This document shows, piece by piece, positions 1 to 8,018 of a stretch of DNA of 64,000 bases. Within the stretch, counting starts at the first letter, position 1; each line of letters starts with the position of its first letter. Where the stretch lies: positions 124,001 through 188,000 of the forward strand of contig NZ_QJJU01000011.1 in assembly GCF_003201655.1 (NCBI RefSeq), given 5' to 3'. The stretch is from Mycolicibacterium moriokaense (GTDB lineage Bacteria; Actinomycetota; Actinomycetes; Mycobacteriales; Mycobacteriaceae). The position numbers and the translations under genes are program-made. The notes under the pieces were generated by a model, which saw nothing but the letters and a program-made list of their open reading frames with translations, was not told the origin of the DNA and searched no databases.

Positions 1-321
1 GGCCAACTAGCGGCCCAGATGGCCGTCTACCTTGCGCCTCCCGGATACGGCGAAATGTTTAGCGAACTCGGATTTCTCGACCTCGTCCGGCGCGCCCGCA
101 GCGGTGCCAAGCGCGCCGAGCTGGCGGCCGCCATCCCCGTCGAGCTGCTCGACCAGGTGTGTGCCTTGGGCTCGTCGGATGGCATTGCCGAGCGGATACA
201 GGCGTACCACGACGCCGGCGCCGACACAGTGGCGATCGTGCCCTCCACCGCCGAGGACCCCTGCGGCGCCGCCACGCTCAACGCGGTGGCGCTGCGACAC
301 AACGCAAACCAGGAGATGTGA
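1..321 (+). CDS. LLM-class oxidoreductase, C-terminal part (cut by left edge)
   Basis: The reading frame is open to base 1, so only about the last 106 residues are present; an ATG at base 19 is internal, not a credible start. The remnant (MAVYLAPPGYGEMFSELGF, then a D-A-G-A-D-T-V-A-I-V-P stretch) matches the C-terminal end of F420-dependent luciferase-like oxidoreductases, where the last strand and helix close the TIM barrel. The stop lies 3 bases before the next gene, so the two are probably cotranscribed. Substrate cannot be told from this piece. Confidence 0.75.
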   Translation, partial: GQLAAQMAVYLAPPGYGEMFSELGFLDLVRRARSGAKRAELAAAIPVELLDQVCALGSSDGIAERIQAYHDAGADTVAIVPSTAEDPCGAATLNAVALRHNANQEM

Positions 322-324
322 ACA

Positions 325-1338
325 ATGACGCTCGTCAACACGCAATGCCGTCTGGCCGCGCGGCCGGTCGGTCTAACCAAGCCGACCGACTGGACGTTCA
401 CCGAGGAGCCGGTGCCCGGTCCGGCCGACGGTGAATTCCTCGTGCGGGTGGAGTATCTGTCCATCGATCCGGCGATGCGCACCTGGATGAACGCCGGTCG
501 TTCGTACGTGCCGCCCGTCGAGATCGGCGAAGTGATGCGTGCCGCAGGCATCGGACGCGTCATCGAGTCGCGTCACACGGACTTCGCGGTGGGCGACGAG
601 GTGTACGGCGTCTTCGGGGTTCAGCGCTACGCGCTCTCGGACGGACGGGGCGTCACATCGGTGGACACGAACCTCGCGCCTGCCCCCGTCCATCTCGGTG
701 TCCTCGGCATCAGCGGCCTGACCGCCTACTTCGGGCTGCTCGACATCGGCAAGCCCGAGCCGGGTCAGACGGTCGTCATCTCGGGTGCCGCCGGGTCGGT
801 GGGCAGCATCGCGGGGCAGATCGCAAAGATCAAGGGTTGCCGCGCGATCGGTATCGCCGGCGGCGAGGAGAAGTGCCGCTGGCTGGTCGACGAGCAGGGG
901 TTCGACGCCGCCATCGACTACAAGGCCGGGAACTTGCGCACGCAGCTGAAAGCCCACGCCCCCAACGGCGTTGATGTGTTCTTCGACAACGTCGGCGGCG
1001 AAGCGCTCGAGGCGGCCCTCGCGAGGCTGGCCCGCGGCGGTCGCATCGTGCTGTGCGGTGCCGTTTCGCAGTACAACGCGACTGACGTAGGAGGCGGACC
1101 GACCAACTACATGCAGTTGCTCGTCGCGCGGGGATCGATGACCGGCTTTGTGATCTTCGACTACGCCGACCGTTACGCCGAAGGCGTTGCCCAGCTTGCA
1201 AAATGGCTGCGAAGCGGCGAACTGCGCTCACACGAGCACGTCATTGCCGGCGACGTCAGCGACTTCCCGGATGCCCTGCTCACACTCTTCCGCGGCGAAA
1301 ACACCGGCAAGCTGGTTCTTGCGCTCCCGACTGACTAG
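325..1338 (+). CDS. Zinc-independent MDR-family NADPH-dependent oxidoreductase
   Basis: A 337-residue protein of the medium-chain dehydrogenase/reductase superfamily, of the leukotriene B4 12-hydroxydehydrogenase / CurA type that reduces carbon-carbon double bonds of enones with NADPH. The N-terminal half is the GroES-like substrate domain (MRTWMNAGRSYVPPVEIG region); the nucleotide-binding loop AAGSVGSIAGQIAK lies near residues 155-170 and FFDNVGGE follows. No zinc-binding cysteine cluster is seen, and the length is usual. GGAGA sits 10 bases before the ATG, within the end of the LLM gene. Probably acts with the preceding LLM enzyme; the physiological substrate is unknown. Confidence 0.85.
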   Translation: MTLVNTQCRLAARPVGLTKPTDWTFTEEPVPGPADGEFLVRVEYLSIDPAMRTWMNAGRSYVPPVEIGEVMRAAGIGRVIESRHTDFAVGDEVYGVFGVQRYALSDGRGVTSVDTNLAPAPVHLGVLGISGLTAYFGLLDIGKPEPGQTVVISGAAGSVGSIAGQIAKIKGCRAIGIAGGEEKCRWLVDEQGFDAAIDYKAGNLRTQLKAHAPNGVDVFFDNVGGEALEAALARLARGGRIVLCGAVSQYNATDVGGGPTNYMQLLVARGSMTGFVIFDYADRYAEGVAQLAKWLRSGELRSHEHVIAGDVSDFPDALLTLFRGENTGKLVLALPTD

Positions 1339-1346
1339 GAAGGTGT

Positions 1347-1863
1347 TTAGAGTCGAAACAGTTGCTGCGCGTTGCGGTATGCGATCTTGTCACGGTCGGC
1401 TGGAGTGATCGGCGCCTCGCGAAGAAACGTCGCGTGCTCCACCGTGTCGCCGAAGGGGTAGTCGGCTGCGAACATGATGCGGTCGGCGCCGAACACCTGA
1501 AGGGCGCACAGCAGCGGAGGCGTTGTCGTGTAGCCGGAGATGGTGATGTGCAGATGCTCGCGGATGACGGCGGCCACCGAAGGGGCATCAGGGTCGGCCT
1601 TGCCCAGCACCGCGTCTGCGCGCATGAGCGAGAACGGCAGGTTCTCGCCCATGTGTCCGACGACGATCTGCAGGTCGGGATGCCGGGCGAAGACGCCCGC
1701 GGCGGCCAGTCGCAGCACGTGCGGGCCCGTCTCCGCGTGCCAACCCCAGGCCGCGGTGGCCAACGCCCTGCCAGTTTGTTCGGGAAGACCGCTGAAGTAC
1801 ACCTCGGCGACCCGCTGCGGGGGATAGGTGGGGTGGAGGTAGATCGGAATCCCTGCCCGCTAG
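1347..1863 (-). pseudogene. 5'-truncated amidohydrolase (amidohydrolase_2 family)
   Basis: On the minus strand the frame reads from an in-frame TAG at 1863-1861 through IPIYLHPTYPP, AETGPHVLRL and VVGHMGENLPFSL to DRIMFAADYPF and a stop at 1347. These are the middle and C-terminal motifs of the metal-dependent amidohydrolase_2 family (ACMSD / dihydroxybenzoate decarboxylase-like), normally 280-340 residues. The first metal site (D-x-H near the N-terminus) and roughly 100 residues are missing. A GTG at 1802 could start a 151-residue fragment, but clear homology runs 19 codons further upstream to the stop, so I read it as a relic. The break abuts the promoter of the next gene. Confidence 0.7.
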
Positions 1864-1866
1864 CCG

Positions 1867-1879
1867 TACTGTTTCAGTA
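1867..1879. promoter_or_regulatory. Inverted repeat TACTG-TTT-CAGTA upstream of SDR gene
   Basis: A perfect 5-3-5 inverted repeat just upstream of a -10-like TAATAT (1878-1883). It lies at the junction between the truncated amidohydrolase and the SDR gene starting at 1931. Candidate repressor site; no direct evidence of the cognate protein. Confidence 0.35.
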
Positions 1880-1883
1880 ATAT

Positions 1884-1895
1884 GCAATAGTGCAG
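1884..1895 (+). promoter_or_regulatory. GCAATAGTGCAG element, copy 1
   Basis: A 12-base word, inside the near-palindrome TGCA-ATAG-TGCA, directly after a -10-like TAATAT and 35 bases before the SDR start. The same 12 bases occur inverted at 4806-4817 before the luxE-like gene, suggesting that one regulator controls both promoters. Confidence 0.45.
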
Positions 1896-1930
1896 TTAGG
1901 TGAATGACTCGACAACTGGGGAAGGTCTGC

Positions 1931-2869
1931 ATGACACACACCGTTGACCAGGTACTTTCCGGTGTTGATCTGTCGGGGAAGATCTGCGTGGTCACTGGCG
2001 CGACCAGCGGGCTGGGGCTGATGACTGCGCAGGGGCTCGCGTCGGCCGGGGCCACCGTTGTGCTCGCGGGCCGGGACCCGGAGCGTCTTCGATCCGCGGC
2101 TGAAGCCATCACCGCCGAGGCGGCCACCGCTACGGTCGAGACTGTCGAGCTCGAGCTGGACAGTCTGGAAAGCGTGCGGTCGGCCGCCGTAGAGATCGTC
2201 GGCAGGCTCCCGCGCGTCGACGTCCTCATCAACAACGCTGGCGTGATGTTCACTCCCTACCAACAGACGAACGACGGATTTGAGCTTCAGTTCGGCGTCA
2301 ACCACCTCGGTCATTTCGAGCTGACGGTGCACCTGCTACCGCTGCTGCTGAATGCGAAATCCGCGCGCGTCATCAACCTCAGTTCCGATGGCCACAAGAT
2401 TTTCGACATCGATCTCGACGACCCCAACTGGAAGCGCGGGCCGTACGACAAATTCAAGGCCTACGGTGCGTCGAAGACGGCCAATGTTCTGTTCACGGTG
2501 GCGCTGGATGCGCGGTACCGCGACAGCGGTGTCAGAAGCTTCGCCGTACATCCAGGTACCGTGGCGACCTCGCTGTCTCGCTACATGTCAAAGGGCGATA
2601 TGCGGGCGATGATGGGGCTGGGGTCGGCTGACCGCGATCCCGCCGCCGCGCCTCCCCGGCTCGAGGTCATCCCGGTGGAACAAGGTGCGGCAACCTCGGT
2701 GTGGGCGGCGGTGTCCGACGAGCTGGCCGGCCTCGGCGGCCTCTACCTCGCAGACTGCGCGATCAGCGCGGACGTGGCGTCCTATGCGGTCGATCCGCAA
2801 CGCGCCGAGCAGCTTTGGACGATTTCGGAACGGCTGGCCGGCGCACCGACGGTGCAGTCGAGAACCTAG
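1931..2869 (+). CDS. Short-chain dehydrogenase/reductase (retinol-dehydrogenase-like)
   Basis: A 312-residue NAD(P)-dependent SDR. TGATSGLG (residues 22-29) binds the cofactor, NNAG is at 102-105, the catalytic serines are near 152-153 and Y179-x3-K183 is the catalytic pair. An upstream ATG at 1904 is in frame, but GGGGAAGG (1918-1925) is correctly spaced for the ATG at 1931, which I chose. The long region after the catalytic motif is typical of retinol-dehydrogenase-like SDRs acting on hydrophobic alcohols, aldehydes or ketones. First gene of the LLM / lactonase / lux-like series; it could interconvert the alcohol and aldehyde of that pathway. Confidence 0.85.
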   Translation: MTHTVDQVLSGVDLSGKICVVTGATSGLGLMTAQGLASAGATVVLAGRDPERLRSAAEAITAEAATATVETVELELDSLESVRSAAVEIVGRLPRVDVLINNAGVMFTPYQQTNDGFELQFGVNHLGHFELTVHLLPLLLNAKSARVINLSSDGHKIFDIDLDDPNWKRGPYDKFKAYGASKTANVLFTVALDARYRDSGVRSFAVHPGTVATSLSRYMSKGDMRAMMGLGSADRDPAAAPPRLEVIPVEQGAATSVWAAVSDELAGLGGLYLADCAISADVASYAVDPQRAEQLWTISERLAGAPTVQSRT

Positions 2870-2917
2870 ACACACCCGGGCTCGGCGCACCATGACACCT
2901 GACAGAGGATTCAACAT

Positions 2918-3937
2918 ATGAAAATCCATCTGCAGCTCGAGGGTTCACCGAGCAAGGTGCCGAGCCACGCACGCGAGCTTGCGGCGCTGGGCGTTGACGG
3001 CGTCTTCACTTTCGAAGGACCGCACGACGTGTTCTTCCCTTTGCTCGTCGCGGCCACCAGCACCGACCTCGAGTTGATGACCAACGTGGCCATTGCGGGG
3101 CCGCGAAGCCCACTTCATATGGCGCACGCCGCTTACGATCTCCAGGTCTACAGCCGGGGGCGGTTCCGGTTGGGGCTGGGCTCACAGATTAGGCCGCACA
3201 TCGAGAAGCGGTACAGCAGCCAGTGGGGAAGGCCCGCAGCACGGATGGCCGAGACGGTCGCCGCAATCAAGGCCATTTTCGATGCGTGGGAAGGCAATTC
3301 GCGCCTGGACTTCCGCGGCGAGTTCTTCACCCACACGTTGATGCCGCCCAACTTCAACCCTGGTCCCAATCCGTTCGGGCCGCCGCCGATATTCGTTGGA
3401 GCGTTGGGACCGGTGATGACCCGCAAGGCCGCGGAGGTGGCCGACGGGTTGTTGGTGATGCCGTTCAACAGTGCGACGCACATGAGCGAGCGCACGATCC
3501 CGGCGATCAACGAGGGACTGCGGCGTGCGGGTCGAGCTCCCGGCGATCTGCGGGTCAACGTGCAGGCCATGGTCGCCGTCGCCCGCACCGACGCCGAGCT
3601 GGCGGTCGCGATCGACGGGGTCGCGACGTTGATCGCCTTCTACGGGTCCACGCCCGCTTATGTGCCGGTGCTGGAGGTCGAAGACTGGGCGGATCTGCAG
3701 CCGAAGCTCAACGCACTCTCCAAGACGGGAGCGTTCGGTGAGATGCGCGCGTTGATCACCGAACCGGTGGTGCACACCATCGGGATCGTCGGAACCCCTG
3801 AGCAGTGCGCCGCCGAGATCGCCAGGCGGTTCGGGGCGGTGGCCGACGAAGTGTGTTGCTACTTCCCGGGTTACACGCCGAGGAGTGAGGACGTCGCCGA
3901 TCTGATCACCGCCCTGCACGGCATCTCGTCGCGCTGA
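2918..3937 (+). CDS. Luciferase-like (LLM) F420/flavin-dependent oxidoreductase
   Basis: A 339-residue LLM-superfamily TIM-barrel enzyme, the same fold family as LuxA. Features are MKIHLQLEG at the N-terminus, VAIAGPRSPLHMAHAAYDLQ, GRFRLGLGSQIRPHIEKRY (the G-x-G-S-Q segment binding the cofactor) and a C-terminal IGIVGTPEQCAAEI segment. It resembles the mycobacterial F420-dependent TIGR03617-type group. The TGA overlaps the ATG of the next gene (ATGA), so translation is coupled to the SMP-30 protein. The position just before luxE- and luxC-like genes makes a monooxygenase or hydride-transfer step on the same substrate plausible; the substrate itself is inferred only. Confidence 0.85.
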   Translation: MKIHLQLEGSPSKVPSHARELAALGVDGVFTFEGPHDVFFPLLVAATSTDLELMTNVAIAGPRSPLHMAHAAYDLQVYSRGRFRLGLGSQIRPHIEKRYSSQWGRPAARMAETVAAIKAIFDAWEGNSRLDFRGEFFTHTLMPPNFNPGPNPFGPPPIFVGALGPVMTRKAAEVADGLLVMPFNSATHMSERTIPAINEGLRRAGRAPGDLRVNVQAMVAVARTDAELAVAIDGVATLIAFYGSTPAYVPVLEVEDWADLQPKLNALSKTGAFGEMRALITEPVVHTIGIVGTPEQCAAEIARRFGAVADEVCCYFPGYTPRSEDVADLITALHGISSR

Positions 3938-4794
3938 TGCCGCACATCGACGTCCTCGCTGAGGGACTCGGCTTCACCGAGGGGCCAGTGTGGCTCGACG
4001 ATCACCGGATCGCGTTGACCTCCATCAGTCATGGCTGCATCTACATCGTCGACCCATCCGGCGGAGCGACCGAGCGAATCGATACCGGAGGCGGACCCAA
4101 CGGTTTGGCCAGCGGCGCCAGCGGCACTCTCTATGTGGCACAGAACGGGGGAGTGTTCGGCGCCAGCGGGCCCGCGGAACCCGGCGTACAGGTGATCGCC
4201 GATCGGCGGGTGGAGTATCTGGTGACTGGCCTCGGCGCTCCCAACGACCTGATGTTCGGGCCGGACGGGCGACTGTGGCTCACCGACACCCGCTCCGAGA
4301 TAGACCCCATGGCGCCAGGGGACGGCCTACCGGGACAGGTGTGGGCCGTCGACGTCAGCACCGGCCACACCGAGCTGATCGTGGCGAGCGGACCGGTGTT
4401 CATCAACGGACTGGGCTTCACCCGCGATGGACGCACGCTGCTGGTCACCGCCACCCTCGCAGCCGAGTTGCTGGCCTACCGCCTGGCACCTGTCGATGCC
4501 GCCTCGTGGCGCCAACCGCGTCTGGTGCACACCTTCGACAACGGCTGGCCCGATGGGATTGCGGTCAGTGCGCGGGGTGAGACCTGGGTGGCATTGACCG
4601 CCGGCGACCGCGTCGACGTCATCAACGGCGCCGGTGACCGTACCGCCAGCATCGCGCTGCCCGCGGGTTCGCTGCCCACCAACATCTGCATCGGCGGCGG
4701 GCCCGTCGATGAGCTGTTCGTCACCGCGGCACACGCCGAGTCGCTGCTGCGGATCCGCCTCGACGAACACGGTGACCCGCTCCTATCGCCGTGA
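3937..4794 (+). CDS. SMP-30/gluconolactonase-family hydrolase
   Basis: A 285-residue six-bladed beta-propeller of the SMP-30/gluconolaconase/LRE family, which hydrolyses lactones using one divalent metal. Motifs are LGFTEGPVWLDD (metal-binding Glu), GGGPNGLASG, GAPNDLMFGPDGRLWLTD (Asn ligand) and DNGWPDGIAV (Asp ligand), in the expected order. The start overlaps the LLM stop by one base. A lactonase after a monooxygenase fits a Baeyer-Villiger-like or lactone-forming step followed by ring opening; that order is inference from gene order. Confidence 0.85.
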   Translation: MPHIDVLAEGLGFTEGPVWLDDHRIALTSISHGCIYIVDPSGGATERIDTGGGPNGLASGASGTLYVAQNGGVFGASGPAEPGVQVIADRRVEYLVTGLGAPNDLMFGPDGRLWLTDTRSEIDPMAPGDGLPGQVWAVDVSTGHTELIVASGPVFINGLGFTRDGRTLLVTATLAAELLAYRLAPVDAASWRQPRLVHTFDNGWPDGIAVSARGETWVALTAGDRVDVINGAGDRTASIALPAGSLPTNICIGGGPVDELFVTAAHAESLLRIRLDEHGDPLLSP

Positions 4795-4805
4795 ATTGCA
4801 TGAAG

Positions 4806-4842
4806 CTGCACTATTGCGGTTCACTGCATTTCCTCGTAACCT
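4806..4842 (+). promoter_or_regulatory. Promoter of luxE-like gene with inverted GCAATAGTGCAG element
   Basis: CTGCACTATTGC at 4806-4817 is the exact reverse complement of 1884-1895. It overlaps a -35-like TTGCGG (4814-4819), separated by 17 bases from a -10-like TAACCT (4837-4842). The AAGGAGA ribosome-binding site is at 4854-4860. A protein bound at the 12-base element would occlude the -35 box. Confidence 0.45.
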
Positions 4843-4864
4843 ATGGGGTGTCGAAGGAGACCAA

Positions 4865-6301
4865 ATGAGCCTGACTGAGCAGTCGGCACCCTCGGTAAGG
4901 GACTTCATGGACGACCCCATCGGGTTCTTCGGGGAGTCACTCACCCAGATGCACAGCATCCCTCGCCCCGAGTTGGAAGATCTGCAGCGAAGGGCGATGA
5001 GTATTCGGTTTCAGCAGCACCACGACAGCATCGAGATGTTGCGCAAGCTCGCTGACCGGCTTGGCATCACCGAAGTGAGCGACTTCAACGACGTTGTCCC
5101 GCTGCTCTTCTCGCACACAGCTTTCAAGTCCTACCCGGCAGCGCTGATTGACAACAAGCGATTCGACCTGATGACCAAGTGGCTGGACAAGCTCACCAGC
5201 CATGACTTGTCCGGAGTCGATACCCAGGGTTGCAACAGCATTGACGAGTGGATCGACCGGCTCGACGAGCAGACGCCTTTGGAAGTGATCACGTCCAGCG
5301 GAACGACGGGCACCCTGTCGATCCTCCCGAAGGACAAGCACGGCGCGCACGAAGGCATGGTGCTGTGGAAGATCTGTCTGTTCCAGACATTCGGCGTCGA
5401 ACCCACTGCCGAGCAGCTCAACCCGGCGGTGGAGGTGATCTGGCCCAATTATGCCAGCGGCAAGCTGGGCCACCTGCGCATCGCGAACATGCTCAAGGGC
5501 GGTTTCACCGGCGGCGACGAGAGCAAGTTTCACGCTCTGTACTCCGATGCGATCGACACCGATCTGATGTTCCTGGCATCCAAGATGCGCGCGGCGGCAT
5601 CTCGGGGTGAACTGGACCGCCTGGTCATCGACCCGGCACTGGCGGCCCGCAAGGACGAGTTCATCGCCATGCAGATGCGACAGCCCCAAGAACTCGACGT
5701 GTTTTTCATCGAGATGTCCGAAAAACTGTGCGGTAAAAGAGTTTTCATGATCGGCACCTACAACCTGATGTACGACGTCGCGAAGGCAGGCCTGGAGCGC
5801 GGCATCAAAGGTGTGTTCGCCAAGGACTCCGTGATCCTCACCGGTGGCGGCTTGAAGGGATTCGTCCTGCCCGACGGGTACATGGACGTCATCCGCGAGT
5901 TCCTCGGCGTCGACCGGATCCAGGAGGGCTACGGATTCTCCGAACAGAGCGCCTTCCACTTCGCCTGCACCGAGGGCCGCTACCACGTGCAGCCTTGGGT
6001 CATCCCGTTCGTGCTGGATCCCGACACCAGTCAGCCGCTCCCGCGCAACGGCAGACAAACCGGCCGTGCCGCGGTCTACGACGTCCTACTCAAGGCGCAC
6101 TGGGGCGGAGTCATCTCCGGTGACGAGGTGACCATCGACTGGGATCTGGTCTGTCCGTGTGGCCAGACCAGCGTGGCGTTCGAGCACGACATCATCCGCT
6201 ACAGCGAGAAGAAGGGTGTTGAGGACGATCGCATCACCTGCGCTGCGACGCACGAAGTCCACAACGAGGCCGTCAACTTCATGAAGGAGTTCGAGTCGTG
6301 A
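4865..6301 (+). CDS. LuxE-like acyl-protein synthetase
   Basis: A 478-residue member of the LuxE/acyl-protein synthetase family, which adenylates a carboxylic acid with ATP and passes the acyl group to a partner reductase. SSGTTG at 144-149 is the ATP/AMP-binding loop, GGGLKGF and GYGFSEQSAFHFACTEGRYH follow, and CPCG (430-433) lies near the C-terminus as in LuxE relatives. The frame is open further upstream, but AAGGAGA four bases before the ATG at 4865 fixes the start. It overlaps the luxC-like gene by 4 bases, so the two are translationally coupled. It is longer than Vibrio LuxE (about 370-380 residues). Confidence 0.8.
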   Translation: MSLTEQSAPSVRDFMDDPIGFFGESLTQMHSIPRPELEDLQRRAMSIRFQQHHDSIEMLRKLADRLGITEVSDFNDVVPLLFSHTAFKSYPAALIDNKRFDLMTKWLDKLTSHDLSGVDTQGCNSIDEWIDRLDEQTPLEVITSSGTTGTLSILPKDKHGAHEGMVLWKICLFQTFGVEPTAEQLNPAVEVIWPNYASGKLGHLRIANMLKGGFTGGDESKFHALYSDAIDTDLMFLASKMRAAASRGELDRLVIDPALAARKDEFIAMQMRQPQELDVFFIEMSEKLCGKRVFMIGTYNLMYDVAKAGLERGIKGVFAKDSVILTGGGLKGFVLPDGYMDVIREFLGVDRIQEGYGFSEQSAFHFACTEGRYHVQPWVIPFVLDPDTSQPLPRNGRQTGRAAVYDVLLKAHWGGVISGDEVTIDWDLVCPCGQTSVAFEHDIIRYSEKKGVEDDRITCAATHEVHNEAVNFMKEFES

Positions 6302-7791
6302 GCGCGGCGTTCACCGTTCCGCTGTTCCTGCGCGGTGAAGTCATCACCGACGACCTGGTGCCGTTCGGTACGCGTGGCGGCGGGTCGGAGTTTCAGGGCC
6401 CCGACATGAGTAAGTACGTCGAGCGCTTGCCGCTGGCGAACCCGATGCAGATGGCGGACCTCTACGACCTCGGCTTCGACGAGATCCTTGACGTGCTGGA
6501 GGCCGTCGGCGACGCGCTGGTGTTCGAGAAGAACGCACACATGCAAGAGGCGTACGAGGCTGCGCTACTGGCCAATCCGTTGCCTGCGGCAATGCTGAAG
6601 AACAGCTACCAGATTCTCCAGCCGTTGTTCGCGCGCGCCAACGTGCTCGAGGTCGCCGACAGTCAGGTCGGTCTCAACTATCTGAACGGGTGGGTTCCGC
6701 AGCGCCTCGCTGACGGTCGTGAATTGCGTGTGCGGGCCTTCGGTTCACGGGTGCTGCACATTCCAGCCGGAAACGGCGGGCTCGTCTCGGCGGTCACCAT
6801 TCTGCGGTCGGTCATCGCACGTTGCGACACCATCATCAAGGCGCCCTCAAACGACCCGCTGACCGCAATGGCCATCGCCCGAACCCTGGCCGACGTCGCG
6901 CCGGATCACCCCATCACCAAGCACCTGGTGGTCGGCTACTGGAAGGGCGGTGACCTCAGCGTCGAGGAGGAGTTGTATCAGCCGCAGCACATCGAGAAGA
7001 TCGTCGCGTGGGGCGGTCTGGCGTCGGTCAAGCACGTCACCCGCTACATCCAGCCGGGATTGGAACTGATCGCCCTTGACCCGAAGCGCAGCGCGACGAT
7101 CATCGGGGCTGAGGCATTCGAGGACGAGGCCACCATGCGCGATGTGGCGGGCCGCGCGGCCGTCGACATCGGCGTCGCCAATCAAGAGGGCTGTGCCAAC
7201 GCCCGGGTGATCTACGTGATGAGCGGCACCGACGCCGCAGGCATCGCCAACGCCAACCGCCTAGGCGAAATGATCTACGAGGCGTTGGTCGCCCTGCCGG
7301 AGTTCATCAGCACGCCTCCGCTCCATCCCAGCCGCGAGTTGTTCGAGCACCTCGAGGCGTCACGCATGACCGAAGACTGGTATCGGGTGATCGGCGGCGA
7401 ACACCGTGAGGGCGCAATCGTCGTGTCCCAGTTCGATTCTGCGGTGGACTACTCGGCCATGTTGTCCGGTCGGGTCGCCAATATCGTGCCCGTCGACAGC
7501 CTCGACAAGGTCACCGGTGCGGTCAACGCCTACACCCAGACCATCGGTATCTACCCCGAGAGCCTGAAACGCCAACTCCGCGATCAGCTTCCGTTGTTCG
7601 GCGCCCAGCGACTCACCAGCCTCGGCTACGCCTGCAACGTCGCAATCGCAATGCCACAGGACGCGATCGAACCCATTCGCCGTATGTGCAAGTGGATCGT
7701 GGACGAAGAATGTGACCCCGAAGTGGTGATTCCACTCTGGCGGCTAGGGCAGGCCCCCGGCGCCGCGGACGCTGATCTGGCGCAGGTCTAG
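6298..7791 (+). CDS. LuxC-like acyl-CoA/acyl-protein reductase
   Basis: A 497-residue member of the LuxC acyl reductase family (aldehyde-dehydrogenase fold), which reduces an acyl thioester to aldehyde with NADPH. HIPAGNGGLVSAVTILRSV resembles the LuxC cofactor segment, and Cys299 in ANQEGCANARVIYV sits where the acylated nucleophile is expected. GTG start at 6298 overlaps the LuxE-like stop. With LuxE it would form an acid-to-aldehyde reductase complex. No luxA/luxB pair is present, so bioluminescence is not implied; an SDR and LLM enzymes are the likely companions. Confidence 0.8.
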   Translation: MSAAFTVPLFLRGEVITDDLVPFGTRGGGSEFQGPDMSKYVERLPLANPMQMADLYDLGFDEILDVLEAVGDALVFEKNAHMQEAYEAALLANPLPAAMLKNSYQILQPLFARANVLEVADSQVGLNYLNGWVPQRLADGRELRVRAFGSRVLHIPAGNGGLVSAVTILRSVIARCDTIIKAPSNDPLTAMAIARTLADVAPDHPITKHLVVGYWKGGDLSVEEELYQPQHIEKIVAWGGLASVKHVTRYIQPGLELIALDPKRSATIIGAEAFEDEATMRDVAGRAAVDIGVANQEGCANARVIYVMSGTDAAGIANANRLGEMIYEALVALPEFISTPPLHPSRELFEHLEASRMTEDWYRVIGGEHREGAIVVSQFDSAVDYSAMLSGRVANIVPVDSLDKVTGAVNAYTQTIGIYPESLKRQLRDQLPLFGAQRLTSLGYACNVAIAMPQDAIEPIRRMCKWIVDEECDPEVVIPLWRLGQAPGAADADLAQV

Positions 7792-7807
7792 ACGCAAGAG
7801 TCCTCGG

Positions 7808-7821
7808 TAGACAGTTGTCGA
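7808..7821. promoter_or_regulatory. Operator-like palindrome TAGACA-N2-TGTCGA
   Basis: TAGACAGTTGTCGA, 17 bases after the luxC-like stop, matches the perfect palindrome at 7952-7965 except at one arm base. First of three copies in the region leading to the TetR gene. Confidence 0.5.
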
Positions 7822-7951
7822 AATCTGTGCACGGACTCCTCTTGATTGCCATGTCAGAAGCGTCATCGCTTCCGATCTTGTTGCGTGATATTGGCAGCTG
7901 GATAGATCTTTCGGCCAATTTCTTGTGGAGGCGGCGCTAACAGACTTAGAG

Positions 7952-7965
7952 TAGACAACTGTCTA
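7952..7965. promoter_or_regulatory. Perfect operator-like palindrome TAGACAACTGTCTA
   Basis: A 6-2-6 perfect inverted repeat in the 227-base gap between the luxC-like gene and the unknown gene at 8019. It lies about 55 bases upstream of that gene, where a promoter is expected. Related sites are at 7808-7821 and 8639-8652, the latter overlapping the start of a TetR gene. Likely TetR-family operator. Confidence 0.6.
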
Positions 7966-8018
7966 ATGATTGCGTGTCTGGCGTGACCAATGTGACCAGA
8001 ATCGAATGAGGGCTACCC

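Noticed and set aside
2918..7791. A complete bioluminescence (lux) operon
   Set aside because: LuxC- and LuxE-like genes are present, but the only LLM gene in the unit is a single F420-type oxidoreductase; there is no luxA/luxB pair and no luxD thioesterase.
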